Positions 44,749 through 53,240 of a stretch of DNA of 61,224 bases are shown here, piece by piece. Source of the stretch: an uncultured Actinomycetes bacterium (GTDB lineage: Bacteria > Actinomycetota > Acidimicrobiia > Acidimicrobiales > Microtrichaceae); assembly GCA_903925745.1 (NCBI GenBank), contig CAIYGQ010000026.1:1-61224 (forward strand). The letters run 5' to 3'. The notes under the pieces are model-generated. The model saw only the letters and a program-made list of their open reading frames with translations, was not told the origin of the DNA and ran no database searches. The first letter of the stretch is position 1; every line of letters starts with the position of its first letter. The translations under genes and the position numbers were made by a program.

Positions 44749-44793
44749 TTCTGTCCTCCTCCGACGGCCACCCCGCCCCCGAGCGGACGGATC

Positions 44794-44811
44794 TAACGTC
44801 CGTGTCACCCT
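44794..44811 (-). promoter_or_regulatory. Promoter with shared operator (copy f)
   Basis: Read on the minus strand, TAGGGT (44811-44806) is a -10 whose GGGTGAC runs into the operator TGAC-acggac-GTTA (44807-44794). This matches the CTAnnnTGAC composite of copies a, b and g. Drives the double FadE gene with a leader of about 50 bases. Confidence 0.7.
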
Positions 44812-44860
44812 AGTGGTTCGTGCTCCTGCGGTCCCCGGCGCCCGGGGACGGACGCGCGTC

Positions 44861-44879
44861 TAAGGTGACGTGACTGTCA
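44861..44879 (+). promoter_or_regulatory. Promoter with shared operator (copy g)
   Basis: TAAGGT (44861-44866) overlaps the operator TGAC-gtgact-GTCA (44866-44879). It drives the rightward SDR gene. The surrounding 25 bases nearly repeat those of copy a at 5178. Confidence 0.72.
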
Positions 44880-44935
44880 GAAACAACCGGTCGCGAGGAC
44901 CTGACCGGTCACGAGGTCCAGGAGGGCACGGGAAC

Positions 44936-45853
44936 ATGGCGGGGTTGTGTGAGGGCAGGGTGGCGATCGTGACGGGGGCGGGACGCGGCATCGGCCGCGA
45001 GCACGCCCTGATGCTCGCCTCCGAGGGGGCGGCGGTCGTCGTGAACGACCTGGGCGCCCAGTCGGACGGCAGTGGTGCGGACGCGGGCCCCGCCAACGAG
45101 GTCGTGGCCGAGATCGAGGCCGCCGGGGGAGCGGCGGTGGTCAACGGGTCCGACGTCACCGACTTCGCCGAGGCCGAGGCGATGGTCGAACAGGCCGTCG
45201 AGACCTTCGGACGGCTCGACATCCTGGTCAACAACGCCGGGATCCTCCGCGACAAGATGGTCTTCTCGATGGGCGAGGCGGACTGGGACGACGTCGTCGG
45301 CGTGCACCTGAAGGGCCACTTCTGCCCGACCCGGCACGCCGCCGCCTACTGGCGATCCCGCTCCAAGGCCGGCGACGAGGTCGACGCCCGGATCATCAAC
45401 ACGGCGTCGCCCTCGGGTCTGTACGGCAACGTGGGCCAGGCGAACTACGGGGCGGCCAAGGCCGGGATCGCGGGGTTCACGCTCGTGTGCGCCCTCGAAC
45501 TCGGTCGCATCGGTGTCACCGCGAACTGCCTCGCCCCCACTGCGATCACCCGTCTGGTGGCCCCGCTGATGGGTGGCGAGGAGAACATCTCCGAGGACGT
45601 GCGCGCCCGGCTCTCGCCGAGGTGGGTGGCGACCGTCGCCGCCTGGCTCGCCAGCCCCGAGGCCCGTCACGTGACGGGACGCGTCTTCGACGTGCGCGGT
45701 GACACCATCGCCGTCGCCGAGGGGTGGCACCGTGGTCCCGAGGCCACCAACCCCGGCGACCCGGTCGGAGCCGGCGAGGTGATCGAGGAGCTGCTGCGCT
45801 CCGCCCGGGCGAACGGTGACCTCGACGGCCGGGACGCTCCGGACCGCTTCTGA
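44936..45853 (+). CDS. SDR dehydrogenase of the 17beta-HSD4 / 3-hydroxyacyl-CoA type
   Basis: 305 residues. AIVTGAGRGIGREHALMLASEGAAVVVNDLGA is typical of the peroxisomal multifunctional-enzyme-like SDRs. NNAGILRDKM and INTASPSGLYGNVGQANYGAAKAG give Ser, Tyr and Lys. Likely oxidises a 3-hydroxyacyl-CoA. ATG 44936 has AGGAGGG upstream; in-frame GTG 44870 lies inside the operator and is unlikely. Confidence 0.9.
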   Translation: MAGLCEGRVAIVTGAGRGIGREHALMLASEGAAVVVNDLGAQSDGSGADAGPANEVVAEIEAAGGAAVVNGSDVTDFAEAEAMVEQAVETFGRLDILVNNAGILRDKMVFSMGEADWDDVVGVHLKGHFCPTRHAAAYWRSRSKAGDEVDARIINTASPSGLYGNVGQANYGAAKAGIAGFTLVCALELGRIGVTANCLAPTAITRLVAPLMGGEENISEDVRARLSPRWVATVAAWLASPEARHVTGRVFDVRGDTIAVAEGWHRGPEATNPGDPVGAGEVIEELLRSARANGDLDGRDAPDRF

Positions 45854-45857
45854 ACCC

Positions 45858-46745
45858 GTGTCGGGACCGTCCGCCCCCGGATCTCCCGGCCCCGGATCCC
45901 CTGCCCCGGGACCGCTCCAGGGTGCGCGCGTCCTCCTGACCGGCGCGTCGGCCGGCATCGGAGCCGAGCTCGCGCTCCGCCTGGCGCAGCTCGGCGCCGT
46001 CCAGGTGCTCTGTGGCCGGGACTCGGGGAAGCTCGAGGCGGTCGCGGACCGGTGCCGTGCCGCCGGGGCACCCGTGACCACCCGGGTGGTGGACCTGTCG
46101 GACCCGGACGCCGCCGAGGCCCTGGCCCGGGACGCGGCGGAGGAGCTCGGCGGAGTCGACGTGGTGGTCAACAACGCCGGCGCCCCGATGCGGCGCCGGG
46201 TGCAGCGGTTGACCGCCGAGGACCTGCGCCGGACGATGGCGACCAACTTCGAGTCCCCGGCGCGGATCACCCTGGCGCTCCTGGACGGGATGCTCCGCTC
46301 CGACCGAGGCGTCGTCGTCAACGTCTCCAGCTTCGGCGGCCGCGCCGCCATTCCGGCCGAGGCGGCCTACTGCGCCTCGAAGTTCGCCCTGTGCGGTTGG
46401 AGTGAATCCCTGGCGATGGACCTGTGGCACACGGGCGTCGAGGTCCGACTCATCGTCCCCGGGGCGGTCGACACCGACATCTGGGACCGACCCGGGAGTG
46501 ATCCGGCGCACTACTCGGGCGACCTGGAGGCCCCCGGGACGGTGGCCGACGGCATCGTCGCGGTCATCGTGGACGCCCTGTCACGGACCGGCCGGTTCGA
46601 GCACTACCTGCCCGACCTGCAGGCGGTCGCCGAGTTCAAGACCGCATCGATCGATGACTACCTGGCGGGTGCCGTCGCCTTCGCCGACGCTCAGGAGGCG
46701 TCGACCGACCCGGAGTCGGACCCGGAGGCGCCGCCGAGGTCGTAG
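45858..46745 (+). CDS. SDR family oxidoreductase
   Basis: 295 residues. Starts with a Pro/Gly-rich stretch, then VLLTGASAGIGAELALRLAQLGA, NNAGAPMRRR and VSSFGGRAAIPAEAAYCASKFAL (Ser, Tyr, Lys). GTG 45858 is four bases after the preceding stop; GTG 45816, overlapping it, is an alternative. Its last 55 bases overlap the convergent amidohydrolase gene. Confidence 0.86.
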   Translation: MSGPSAPGSPGPGSPAPGPLQGARVLLTGASAGIGAELALRLAQLGAVQVLCGRDSGKLEAVADRCRAAGAPVTTRVVDLSDPDAAEALARDAAEELGGVDVVVNNAGAPMRRRVQRLTAEDLRRTMATNFESPARITLALLDGMLRSDRGVVVNVSSFGGRAAIPAEAAYCASKFALCGWSESLAMDLWHTGVEVRLIVPGAVDTDIWDRPGSDPAHYSGDLEAPGTVADGIVAVIVDALSRTGRFEHYLPDLQAVAEFKTASIDDYLAGAVAFADAQEASTDPESDPEAPPRS

Positions 46746-47599
46746 ATCCGCGCTGCGGTCCCGGCGAAGAGCAGGTCGCGGTCGTCGTCGCCGAGTCCAG
46801 CGGTCACGGCGTCGTAGGTCGACCAGAGCCCGTCCAGCGTCGTGTGCAGCCCGTCGACCGGGAAGTTGCTGGCGAACATGCACCGCCCGGCGCCGAACGC
46901 CTCGATGGCGGGTTCGATCCACGGCCGGAAGGCGTCCACCCCGACGGCCCCGAGGGGCATGGCGAGACCGGACAGCTTGCAGTGGATGTGGTCCCCGGCA
47001 TCGGCGAGCGCCTCGAGTCCCGCGGCCCACAGGGCCCGCTCGGCGTCCTCGGTCGAGCGGGGCCACCCCGTGTGCTCGACGACGACGGTCAGGTCCGGGT
47101 GGTCCTGCAGTCGGCGGGCGGCATCGACCAGGTCGGGCGGATGCGCCATCAGCTCGAAGACCAGACTCCGGTCGGCGAGGGACGCGAGCACGTCGTCGTC
47201 GGGGACCGGTGGCCCGCCGGCGTGCATCGGCCGCACCCCCCGGAACCGGGTCGCGACGGCCTGCTCGTCGATGAGGCCGACCGCCTCGGCGGTCGACGTC
47301 GTCGCGGGGAGGCCCCCGATGATGGCGGCGGGCTGCCCGTCGATCCCCGCGAGTCGGTCGAGCTCGAGCGTCTCGGCGACGGAGTAGCGGCCGGTGGCGG
47401 CGGCGACGTTGACCAGATCCACGACGTTCCATCCCCGCGACTCGTGCTCGTGGGCTGCGGGGTCGAAGCGACGCGCCATGCCCGACACGTCGCCCATGCC
47501 GAGGTCCCTGCCACCCCCCAGATACGGGTACCAGTCGGTCCGCGCCGGATCCCACAGGTGCACGTGCGCATCGATGATGCGGCCGGGTCGGTCGCTCAC
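46691..47599 (-). CDS. Amidohydrolase_2 family hydrolase (lactonase-like)
   Basis: 302 residues. RIIDAHVHLWDP retains the HxH pair; YPYL, FRGVRPM, TVVVEHTGWP and CMFASNFPVDGL follow. This is the fuconolactonase/4-sulfomuconolactonase-like branch, so lactone hydrolysis is a reasonable guess. In this operon it could open a lactone produced by the Baeyer-Villiger-type enzyme two genes upstream. GTG 47599 overlaps the previous stop by four bases. Confidence 0.83.
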   Translation of the reverse strand: MSDRPGRIIDAHVHLWDPARTDWYPYLGGGRDLGMGDVSGMARRFDPAAHEHESRGWNVVDLVNVAAATGRYSVAETLELDRLAGIDGQPAAIIGGLPATTSTAEAVGLIDEQAVATRFRGVRPMHAGGPPVPDDDVLASLADRSLVFELMAHPPDLVDAARRLQDHPDLTVVVEHTGWPRSTEDAERALWAAGLEALADAGDHIHCKLSGLAMPLGAVGVDAFRPWIEPAIEAFGAGRCMFASNFPVDGLHTTLDGLWSTYDAVTAGLGDDDRDLLFAGTAARIYDLGGASGSDSGSVDAS

Positions 47600-49230
47600 G
47601 CCACGACCTCCCCCAGGGCGTCGTCGAACCAGCCGGGGATCCCCGGATCACCCAGCACGAAGGTGGCCGCCGGGCTCGGGTGGGCCCGGAGTCCGGCCCT
47701 GCCGGCGGTGACGGCCAGCTCGGCCCCGGCCAGCTCCCCGGCCGGGGCCGAGACCAGGTGGGCGGCGAGCGCGGCCGCCGTCGACGCCTCCCCGGCGTCC
47801 TCCAGTGCGACCGCGACGGCGGCGACCAGGTCCCCTGTCGCCCGCTGTGATGACCGGGCCAGCTGGGTCAGGGACTGGGCCTGCGATCGGCCACCGGGGC
47901 GGGTGGCGTCGACCACGTGGACGAGCCGCACGGCGTGGTCCTGTTCCGTGGCCAGGGCCGCCACCGCCCGGTTCCACTCGGCCGACCGGCCCAGCTCACC
48001 GGTGAGGCCCCGGTGGTCCTCCAGGACGTCCTGCCAGTCGCGACTCCCGGGTGGGGCGGGCGCGCTGCGGCGGGTCGCGACGACGACGGCGTCGAGCCCG
48101 GCGAGCCCGTCTCCGGCGGCGCGCAGCGCACTCAGGGCCGCGTCGGTCCCCGTGGCCACCGTCCGCGGGTCGAGCACGACCGGCGCCGGTGCCTCGGGGG
48201 AGTCCAGGGCGGCGACCAGCTCCCGGACGATCGGGCCGTCGCCCACCACCACGATCCGTGCCCGCGGGTCGTGGTCCGTCGAGTCCCCGGAGCCGGGTCG
48301 GGCCGGGAGTCGAGGGTTGGCTCCGCCGGTCGTGGCCTGCGCCGCCTCGGCGGCGGCGAACACCGGCCCGACCGTCTGGAACAGGGTCCGCAGCGACTCG
48401 GCGCCGCGGGTGTTGACGAGTTCGATCCAAGTGGGTGGACGCACGACCGCCACCTCGGTGCCGGCGGTGAAGAGCACCTGGCCGGTCGCCCGCCGGGACC
48501 CGCCCAGGAGGTGGGCGACCAGCGGGGCCAGGTCGTCGGGATCGGGCATGCCGGACAGCGACAGCCCGCCGGTGGCCGGCGTGCGCCCGGGGTCGGGTGC
48601 GCTCCGGCGACCGAGGGCGGCGGCGACCATCCGGGTCATGGCGATCGGGGAGATCGCGTCGATGGCGACGCCGTCCGGAGCGAACCGGCCGAGCTGCCAG
48701 GTGAGGGCGGCGACCGCCCGCTTGGCGCAGCTGTCGGCCCCGGCGTCGGCGGCACGCCATCCGGATCCGGACGTGACCCCGACGATCGACCCGCGGCCGG
48801 CGGCGGCCATGACGGGCAGGGTCGCCGACAGCACGTTGACGTACCCGTCGAGGTGCACCGCCAACACGGCGTCCCAGTCCTCGTCGGAGCCTCGGGCGAA
48901 TCCCGTCGGCCGTGTGATCCCGGCGACGTTCACCACGCCGTCGAGTCGTCCGTGGGTGGCGAGCAGGTCGTCGACCACACGCCGCAGGGCCTCGGGATCG
49001 GTGACCGAGGCGTCGGAGGCGACGGCGCTGCCGCCAGCGGCGACGATCCGCTCGGCCGTCGTCGGCCCCTGGTCGCCGTCAGGTGCCGTGCCGTCCACGG
49101 TGACCAGGGGGTCCACGGTGACGACGTGGTCACCGCGTCGACCCAGCTCCATCGCGACGGCGGCCCCGATGCCTCCACCGCCGCCGGTCACGAGGACGAC
49201 CCGGCCCGAGCCCCCGGCCCGGTCCGTCAC
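47596..49230 (-). CDS. Long SDR-family protein with atypical active site and a second Rossmann-like half
   Basis: 544 residues, twice the SDR norm. The first half has LVTGGGGGIGAAVAM, NVAG and VTSGSGW, but the YxxxK motif reads D166-S-C-A-K170, so the catalytic Tyr is missing. The second half (from about residue 305) has RIVVVGDGPIVRELVAAL and VVVATRR, resembling a degenerate second SDR. It may be a binding or pseudo-enzyme partner rather than a dehydrogenase. GTG 49230 overlaps the BVMO stop by four bases. Confidence 0.72.
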   Translation of the reverse strand: MTDRAGGSGRVVLVTGGGGGIGAAVAMELGRRGDHVVTVDPLVTVDGTAPDGDQGPTTAERIVAAGGSAVASDASVTDPEALRRVVDDLLATHGRLDGVVNVAGITRPTGFARGSDEDWDAVLAVHLDGYVNVLSATLPVMAAAGRGSIVGVTSGSGWRAADAGADSCAKRAVAALTWQLGRFAPDGVAIDAISPIAMTRMVAAALGRRSAPDPGRTPATGGLSLSGMPDPDDLAPLVAHLLGGSRRATGQVLFTAGTEVAVVRPPTWIELVNTRGAESLRTLFQTVGPVFAAAEAAQATTGGANPRLPARPGSGDSTDHDPRARIVVVGDGPIVRELVAALDSPEAPAPVVLDPRTVATGTDAALSALRAAGDGLAGLDAVVVATRRSAPAPPGSRDWQDVLEDHRGLTGELGRSAEWNRAVAALATEQDHAVRLVHVVDATRPGGRSQAQSLTQLARSSQRATGDLVAAVAVALEDAGEASTAAALAAHLVSAPAGELAGAELAVTAGRAGLRAHPSPAATFVLGDPGIPGWFDDALGEVVA

Positions 49231-51032
49231 CGGACCTCGAGCCCTTCCAGGTCGCCGGCCTCGAGCCAGGAACGGAGCAGGTCCCGGTAGGCGAAGAAGT
49301 CGCCGAAGCCGCGGCCGTAGTTCCCGTTGCGCGGGTTCAGCTGCTCGGGGTGGCCCTCGTTGTTGATGCGCGAGGGGGTGCACGCCGCCATCACCGGGCT
49401 CGCGTCCACGAATGACCCCACGATGCCCGAGGTCCACTCGGCCTCGGCCTGCTCGGTCACCTCGAACACCGGGGACCCGTCAGCGGTCAGGGCGGCGATC
49501 GTGGCGCCGATCACTTCGGCGCCCAGGACCGCGAGCTGGGTGTAGTTCACCGTCACCACCGCCTGCTGGCCCGGTGCGGGCATGGCGAACAGGTTGGGGA
49601 AGCCCGGCAGCATCATGCCGAACAGTGTCGCGGCGCCGTCGGCCCAGCGGTCGGCCAGGGTGACGCCGTCGGCGCCGACGATGTCGTGCCCGGCGCGCCG
49701 GTACAGCGGGGTGAGCTCGGCCTGGAAGCCGGTGGCGTACACCAGGCAGTCCAGCTCGTAGGTGGTGCCGTCCACCACCGGACCTGCCGGGTCGATGCGA
49801 TCGATGCCACCCGGGCAGTCCACGAGGCTGACGTTCGGGTGGTTGAAGGCCGAGAGGTACTCGTCGTGGAAGCAGGGCCGCTTGCACAGGTACCGGTACC
49901 AGGGCTTCAGCGACTCCGCCGTGGCCGGATCCTCGACGACGTCGGCAACCCGGGAGCGGTGGGCCTCCATGATCCCGAAGTCGACCTCCTCGGCCCGGCG
50001 CATCCACTCGGCGAAGCTCTCGTCGGGCCGCTTTCGGGGCGGGTTCTGCACGGCGGCGTAGTCATGGGTCCAGCTGTCGTCGACCAGATCCGCTTCCACT
50101 GGACGACCGAGCATGACCGCCTGGAAGTTGTCCATGCGGGCACGCTGCCAGCCGGGCTGCAGCCCGGAGGCGAAGGTCGGGTCGGTGGGCCGGTTGTCGC
50201 GCACGCCGATGGCCGACGGTGTGCGCTGGAAGACGTACAGGTGCCGTGCGGCGCGTGCGAGTGGTTCCACGCACTGGATGCCCGTGGCGCCGGTGCCCAG
50301 CAGCCCCACGACCTTGTCGCCGAGCTCGGTCATGGGTCGGCCGGGGCCTCCACCTGTGTAGGCGTAGTCCCAGCGCGCCGAGTGGAACGAGTGGCCGGCG
50401 AAGTCCTCCATGCCGGCGATGTCGGGCAGCTTCAACAGGTTCAGGATCCCCACTGCGAGGACGTAGTAGCGGGCCGAGAGACGGTCCCCGCGGTCGGTCG
50501 CGACCTGCCAACGGCCTGAGCCCTCGTCCCAGGTCGCGCTGGTCACCCCGGTGTGGAACAACGCACCTCGGTCCAGGTCGTAGCGATCGCCGATCGCCTG
50601 GAGGTGGGCGAGGATCTCGTCGCCGAAGGCGTACCGGTGTCGTGGGAGGTAGTCCAGCTCCTCGAGCATGGGCAGGTAGATGTAGGACTCGACATCGCAC
50701 ATGACGCCCGGGTAGCGATTCCAGTACCAGGTGCCGCCGAGACCCCCGGCCTGGTCGATGATGCGGAATCTCTCGACCCCTGCCTTCCGCAACTGGGTGC
50801 CGACGAGGATGCCGGCGATGCCACCTCCCACGATGACCACGTCGGTCTCCTCGGTGACCGGGTCCCTCTCCTGATACGGCGTGAACGGGTCGCTGCGGTA
50901 CCTGGCGAACCGGTCATCGTGGTCGAGGTCCCGGATGTCGGCGCGACCGGGGACCAGTCGCTTGTCGCGTTCGGCGAGGTACTTGCTGCGGACCGCGTCG
51001 GGGTCGAACTCGTTGCCGGATCCCTGCTGCAC
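49227..51032 (-). CDS. Flavin-containing Baeyer-Villiger-type monooxygenase
   Basis: 601 residues. FAD motif VIVGGGIAG (67-74), type I BVMO fingerprint F211-AGHSFHSAR-W221-D and NADPH motif GLLGTGATG (243-251). GGLGGTWYWNRYPGVMCDVES is typical of cyclohexanone/steroid monooxygenases. It inserts oxygen next to a ketone. The encoded lactonase-like protein two genes downstream fits the follow-up step. GTG 51032 has AAGGAG upstream. Confidence 0.92.
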   Translation of the reverse strand: MQQGSGNEFDPDAVRSKYLAERDKRLVPGRADIRDLDHDDRFARYRSDPFTPYQERDPVTEETDVVIVGGGIAGILVGTQLRKAGVERFRIIDQAGGLGGTWYWNRYPGVMCDVESYIYLPMLEELDYLPRHRYAFGDEILAHLQAIGDRYDLDRGALFHTGVTSATWDEGSGRWQVATDRGDRLSARYYVLAVGILNLLKLPDIAGMEDFAGHSFHSARWDYAYTGGGPGRPMTELGDKVVGLLGTGATGIQCVEPLARAARHLYVFQRTPSAIGVRDNRPTDPTFASGLQPGWQRARMDNFQAVMLGRPVEADLVDDSWTHDYAAVQNPPRKRPDESFAEWMRRAEEVDFGIMEAHRSRVADVVEDPATAESLKPWYRYLCKRPCFHDEYLSAFNHPNVSLVDCPGGIDRIDPAGPVVDGTTYELDCLVYATGFQAELTPLYRRAGHDIVGADGVTLADRWADGAATLFGMMLPGFPNLFAMPAPGQQAVVTVNYTQLAVLGAEVIGATIAALTADGSPVFEVTEQAEAEWTSGIVGSFVDASPVMAACTPSRINNEGHPEQLNPRNGNYGRGFGDFFAYRDLLRSWLEAGDLEGLEVR

Positions 51033-51062
51033 CGGGTCTCCTTCGTGCTCGGAGCGGATCGG

Positions 51063-52232
51063 TCAGCGTGCCTTGGCCAGCGGGATCCCGTAGAGCCGCT
51101 CCCAGTTGTCGCCACAGATCTTGGCCTTCGACTCCTCGGAGAGGTCGAGTTTGTCGAAGGTGTCCACGGCGTGCGGGTACTCGGAGTCGCCGTGTGGGTA
51201 GTCGGTGGAGAACACCACGTTGTCGTCTCCGAACCAGTCGACGAACTGCGGGCCGGTGCGCTCCTCGGCCTCCATGCTCAGGAAGCACTGGCGGCGGAAG
51301 TAGTCCGACGGGTTCATGGAGAGCTCGGCACCGTCGAACCAACCGACCCACTCCTGGTGCTCGTCGAGGCGGTCGAGGAGCCACGGGGCCCACGAGCAGT
51401 TGCCCTCCAGCAGTCCGACGCGCAACTCAGGGAAGCGCTCGAGGACGCCGCCGGCGCACATCGACGCGGTGGCGAACTGGATGCCGAGCGGTTGGTTGAA
51501 CGTGTGCCAGAGCGTCAGCTCGTCGAGACCGTGGCGGCTGAAGTCGGGAGTGAGCATGGTCTGGCCGCCACCATGGAACGTGAGCGCCACGCCGAGGCGC
51601 TGGATCTCGGCCCACAGCGGGTCGTAGGCGGGGTGGTGCCACGGCCGCCGGTTCACGATGTTGGGGTTGACGAACACCGCCTTGAACCCGAGCTCCTCGA
51701 CGCATCGGCGGGCCTCCAGGATCGAGCCCTCGATGTCGTGGGGAGCGATCATCGCCGCGCCGAACATCCGGTCGGGAGACTCCTTCATGAAGTCGGAGAG
51801 CCAGTCGTTGTACGCGCGGGCGATGGCGGTCGCGAACGCCGGCTCCAGCCCGTCGGGGCCGATGTGCTCGCTCGAGTCCAGGCCCAGCACGAAGAGGCCC
51901 CGGGAGGGGAACAACACCGCCATGTCCAGGCCCTCGGCATCCATGGCGCGGAGTTGCGACGCCGCGTCCCAGCCGTTGGCCTCGCCGTCGGCGTAGACCT
52001 CGTCGTGCTCATCGCGCCAGCCGGTCTTGCGGCCGTCGATGTACTCGGGACGGACCGCCCCGAGTCGCAACAGGACGTTGTTCTTCACGCGCACCCGCAT
52101 GTCGCGCTTGATCTCACTGAGCCCGACCGGGGCGGCGCGGCGGTACTCCGGAGCGATGTATCGCTGCCACAGGTCCGGCGGCTCCATCACGTGCAGGTCG
52201 CTGTCTGCGATGGGGTGGTCCCTGAGTGCCAT
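51063..52232 (-). CDS. Amidohydrolase_2 family metal-dependent hydrolase
   Basis: 389 residues. HPIADSDLHVMEPPDLW at the N-terminus, VALTFHGGG mid-barrel, LRVGLLEGNCSWAPWLLDRLDEH and NVVFSTDYPHGDSEYPH. ATG 52232 has a GGAGAAGG upstream. First gene of the BVMO operon, 30 bases before the BVMO. Confidence 0.86.
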   Translation of the reverse strand: MALRDHPIADSDLHVMEPPDLWQRYIAPEYRRAAPVGLSEIKRDMRVRVKNNVLLRLGAVRPEYIDGRKTGWRDEHDEVYADGEANGWDAASQLRAMDAEGLDMAVLFPSRGLFVLGLDSSEHIGPDGLEPAFATAIARAYNDWLSDFMKESPDRMFGAAMIAPHDIEGSILEARRCVEELGFKAVFVNPNIVNRRPWHHPAYDPLWAEIQRLGVALTFHGGGQTMLTPDFSRHGLDELTLWHTFNQPLGIQFATASMCAGGVLERFPELRVGLLEGNCSWAPWLLDRLDEHQEWVGWFDGAELSMNPSDYFRRQCFLSMEAEERTGPQFVDWFGDDNVVFSTDYPHGDSEYPHAVDTFDKLDLSEESKAKICGDNWERLYGIPLAKAR

Positions 52233-52262
52233 GCGGCCTTCTCCTTCGATCGGCTCCGTTCG

Positions 52263-52281
52263 TAATCTAACATCCATGTCA
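52263..52281 (+). promoter_or_regulatory. Promoter with shared operator (copy h)
   Basis: The operator TAAC-atccat-GTCA (52268-52281) contains TAACAT, seven bases before ATG 52281, giving a leaderless start; TAATCT (52263-52268) is a second possible -10. It lies between divergent amidohydrolase and hotdog genes. Confidence 0.7.
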
Positions 52282-53231
52282 TGTCAGAGCTTCAGATCAT
52301 CGCCGGCGCCGAGCTGAACCCGTTCGAGCGCACCACGGGACTGTCCAACTGGAACCGCTACGCAGCGGTCAACGACGAGTTCATCGAGATCCACATGGAC
52401 GACGCCGCTGCCAAGGCGATCGGCATGCCCGGCGTGTTCGGCATGGGCAACCTGCGGATCGCCTACCTGCACAACCTGTTGGTCGAGGCCGTCGGCGGCC
52501 GAGGCGACATCGTCGAGTTCCGCTGCGAGTTCCGGGGTCTCAACCTGAAGGGCGACCAGCTCACCTGTACCGGCACCGTCTCCGACGTGCGCGACGAAGG
52601 GGGCTCGACCCTCGCCGAGGTCCGCCTCGGTGTGGTGAACCAGGACGGTGTGGACACCACGCCGGGCGCCGCGACCCTGGTGCTGTTCGGTGGCGATCCG
52701 GCCATGCCGCCCGAGGGTCCGCGACGCGAGGCCTCCGGAGATGCCAGTCCCGGGACCTACCTGACCCAGGACACGATCGACCAGATCGGCCGCGTCATGG
52801 AACCCGTCGCCGCCCCTGCCGTCGGTGCCAACGACATCGCCCGCTGGGCGACGGCCACGTGGTGGCCCGAGCCGCCACCCGCCGTGTTCGTCGACCCCGC
52901 CGCGGCCGCGGCCCACGGCGCGTGGGGCGAGATCGTGGCGCCGCGTGACTTCGACCCCTTCGCATGGATGCCCGACCGGCCCTGGAGCGGGGACTGGCTG
53001 TGGGGCATGGGGGGTGGTCCAGGAGAACGAGTGCTCAACGGCGGGCAGGTGAACCGCTACGGCGCGCCGATCCGGCCCGGCGACGTGATCTCGGTGACGC
53101 GCCGGTTCGTGGACGTGGTCGAACGGGAGACCAAGCGCGGCCCGATGGTCTTCTTCACCAGCGAGTTCCGCTGGACCAACCAGCACGACGAGATGGTCCG
53201 CGTCGGCGAGCAGACCACCATCTACTGGTAG
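52281..53231 (+). CDS. Double-hotdog (MaoC-like) hydratase-type protein
   Basis: 316 residues. First hotdog has a MaoC-like segment (WNRYAAVNDEFIEIHMDDAAAKAIGMPGVFGMGNL) in which the R-x4-(D/N)-x4-H spacing of enoyl-CoA hydratase 2 is recognisable. The second half (VGANDIARWATATWWPEPPP...VNRYGAPIRPGDVISVTRRF) resembles the N-terminal half of MaoC dehydratases. The order is therefore reversed from the common one. Probably hydrates an enoyl-CoA. ATG 52281 is the last base of the operator. Confidence 0.75.
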   Translation: MSELQIIAGAELNPFERTTGLSNWNRYAAVNDEFIEIHMDDAAAKAIGMPGVFGMGNLRIAYLHNLLVEAVGGRGDIVEFRCEFRGLNLKGDQLTCTGTVSDVRDEGGSTLAEVRLGVVNQDGVDTTPGAATLVLFGGDPAMPPEGPRREASGDASPGTYLTQDTIDQIGRVMEPVAAPAVGANDIARWATATWWPEPPPAVFVDPAAAAAHGAWGEIVAPRDFDPFAWMPDRPWSGDWLWGMGGGPGERVLNGGQVNRYGAPIRPGDVISVTRRFVDVVERETKRGPMVFFTSEFRWTNQHDEMVRVGEQTTIYW

Positions 53232-53240
53232 GCGGCGACC

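Noticed and set aside
44870-44935. GTG 44870 as start of the SDR gene
   Set aside because: It falls within the operator and three bases after the -10; ATG 44936 has a strong AGGAGGG and fits the family N-terminus.
46844-49366. An 840-codon open frame on the plus strand
   Set aside because: Antisense to the amidohydrolase and long SDR genes; Arg/Ser/Pro-rich with no recognisable domain.
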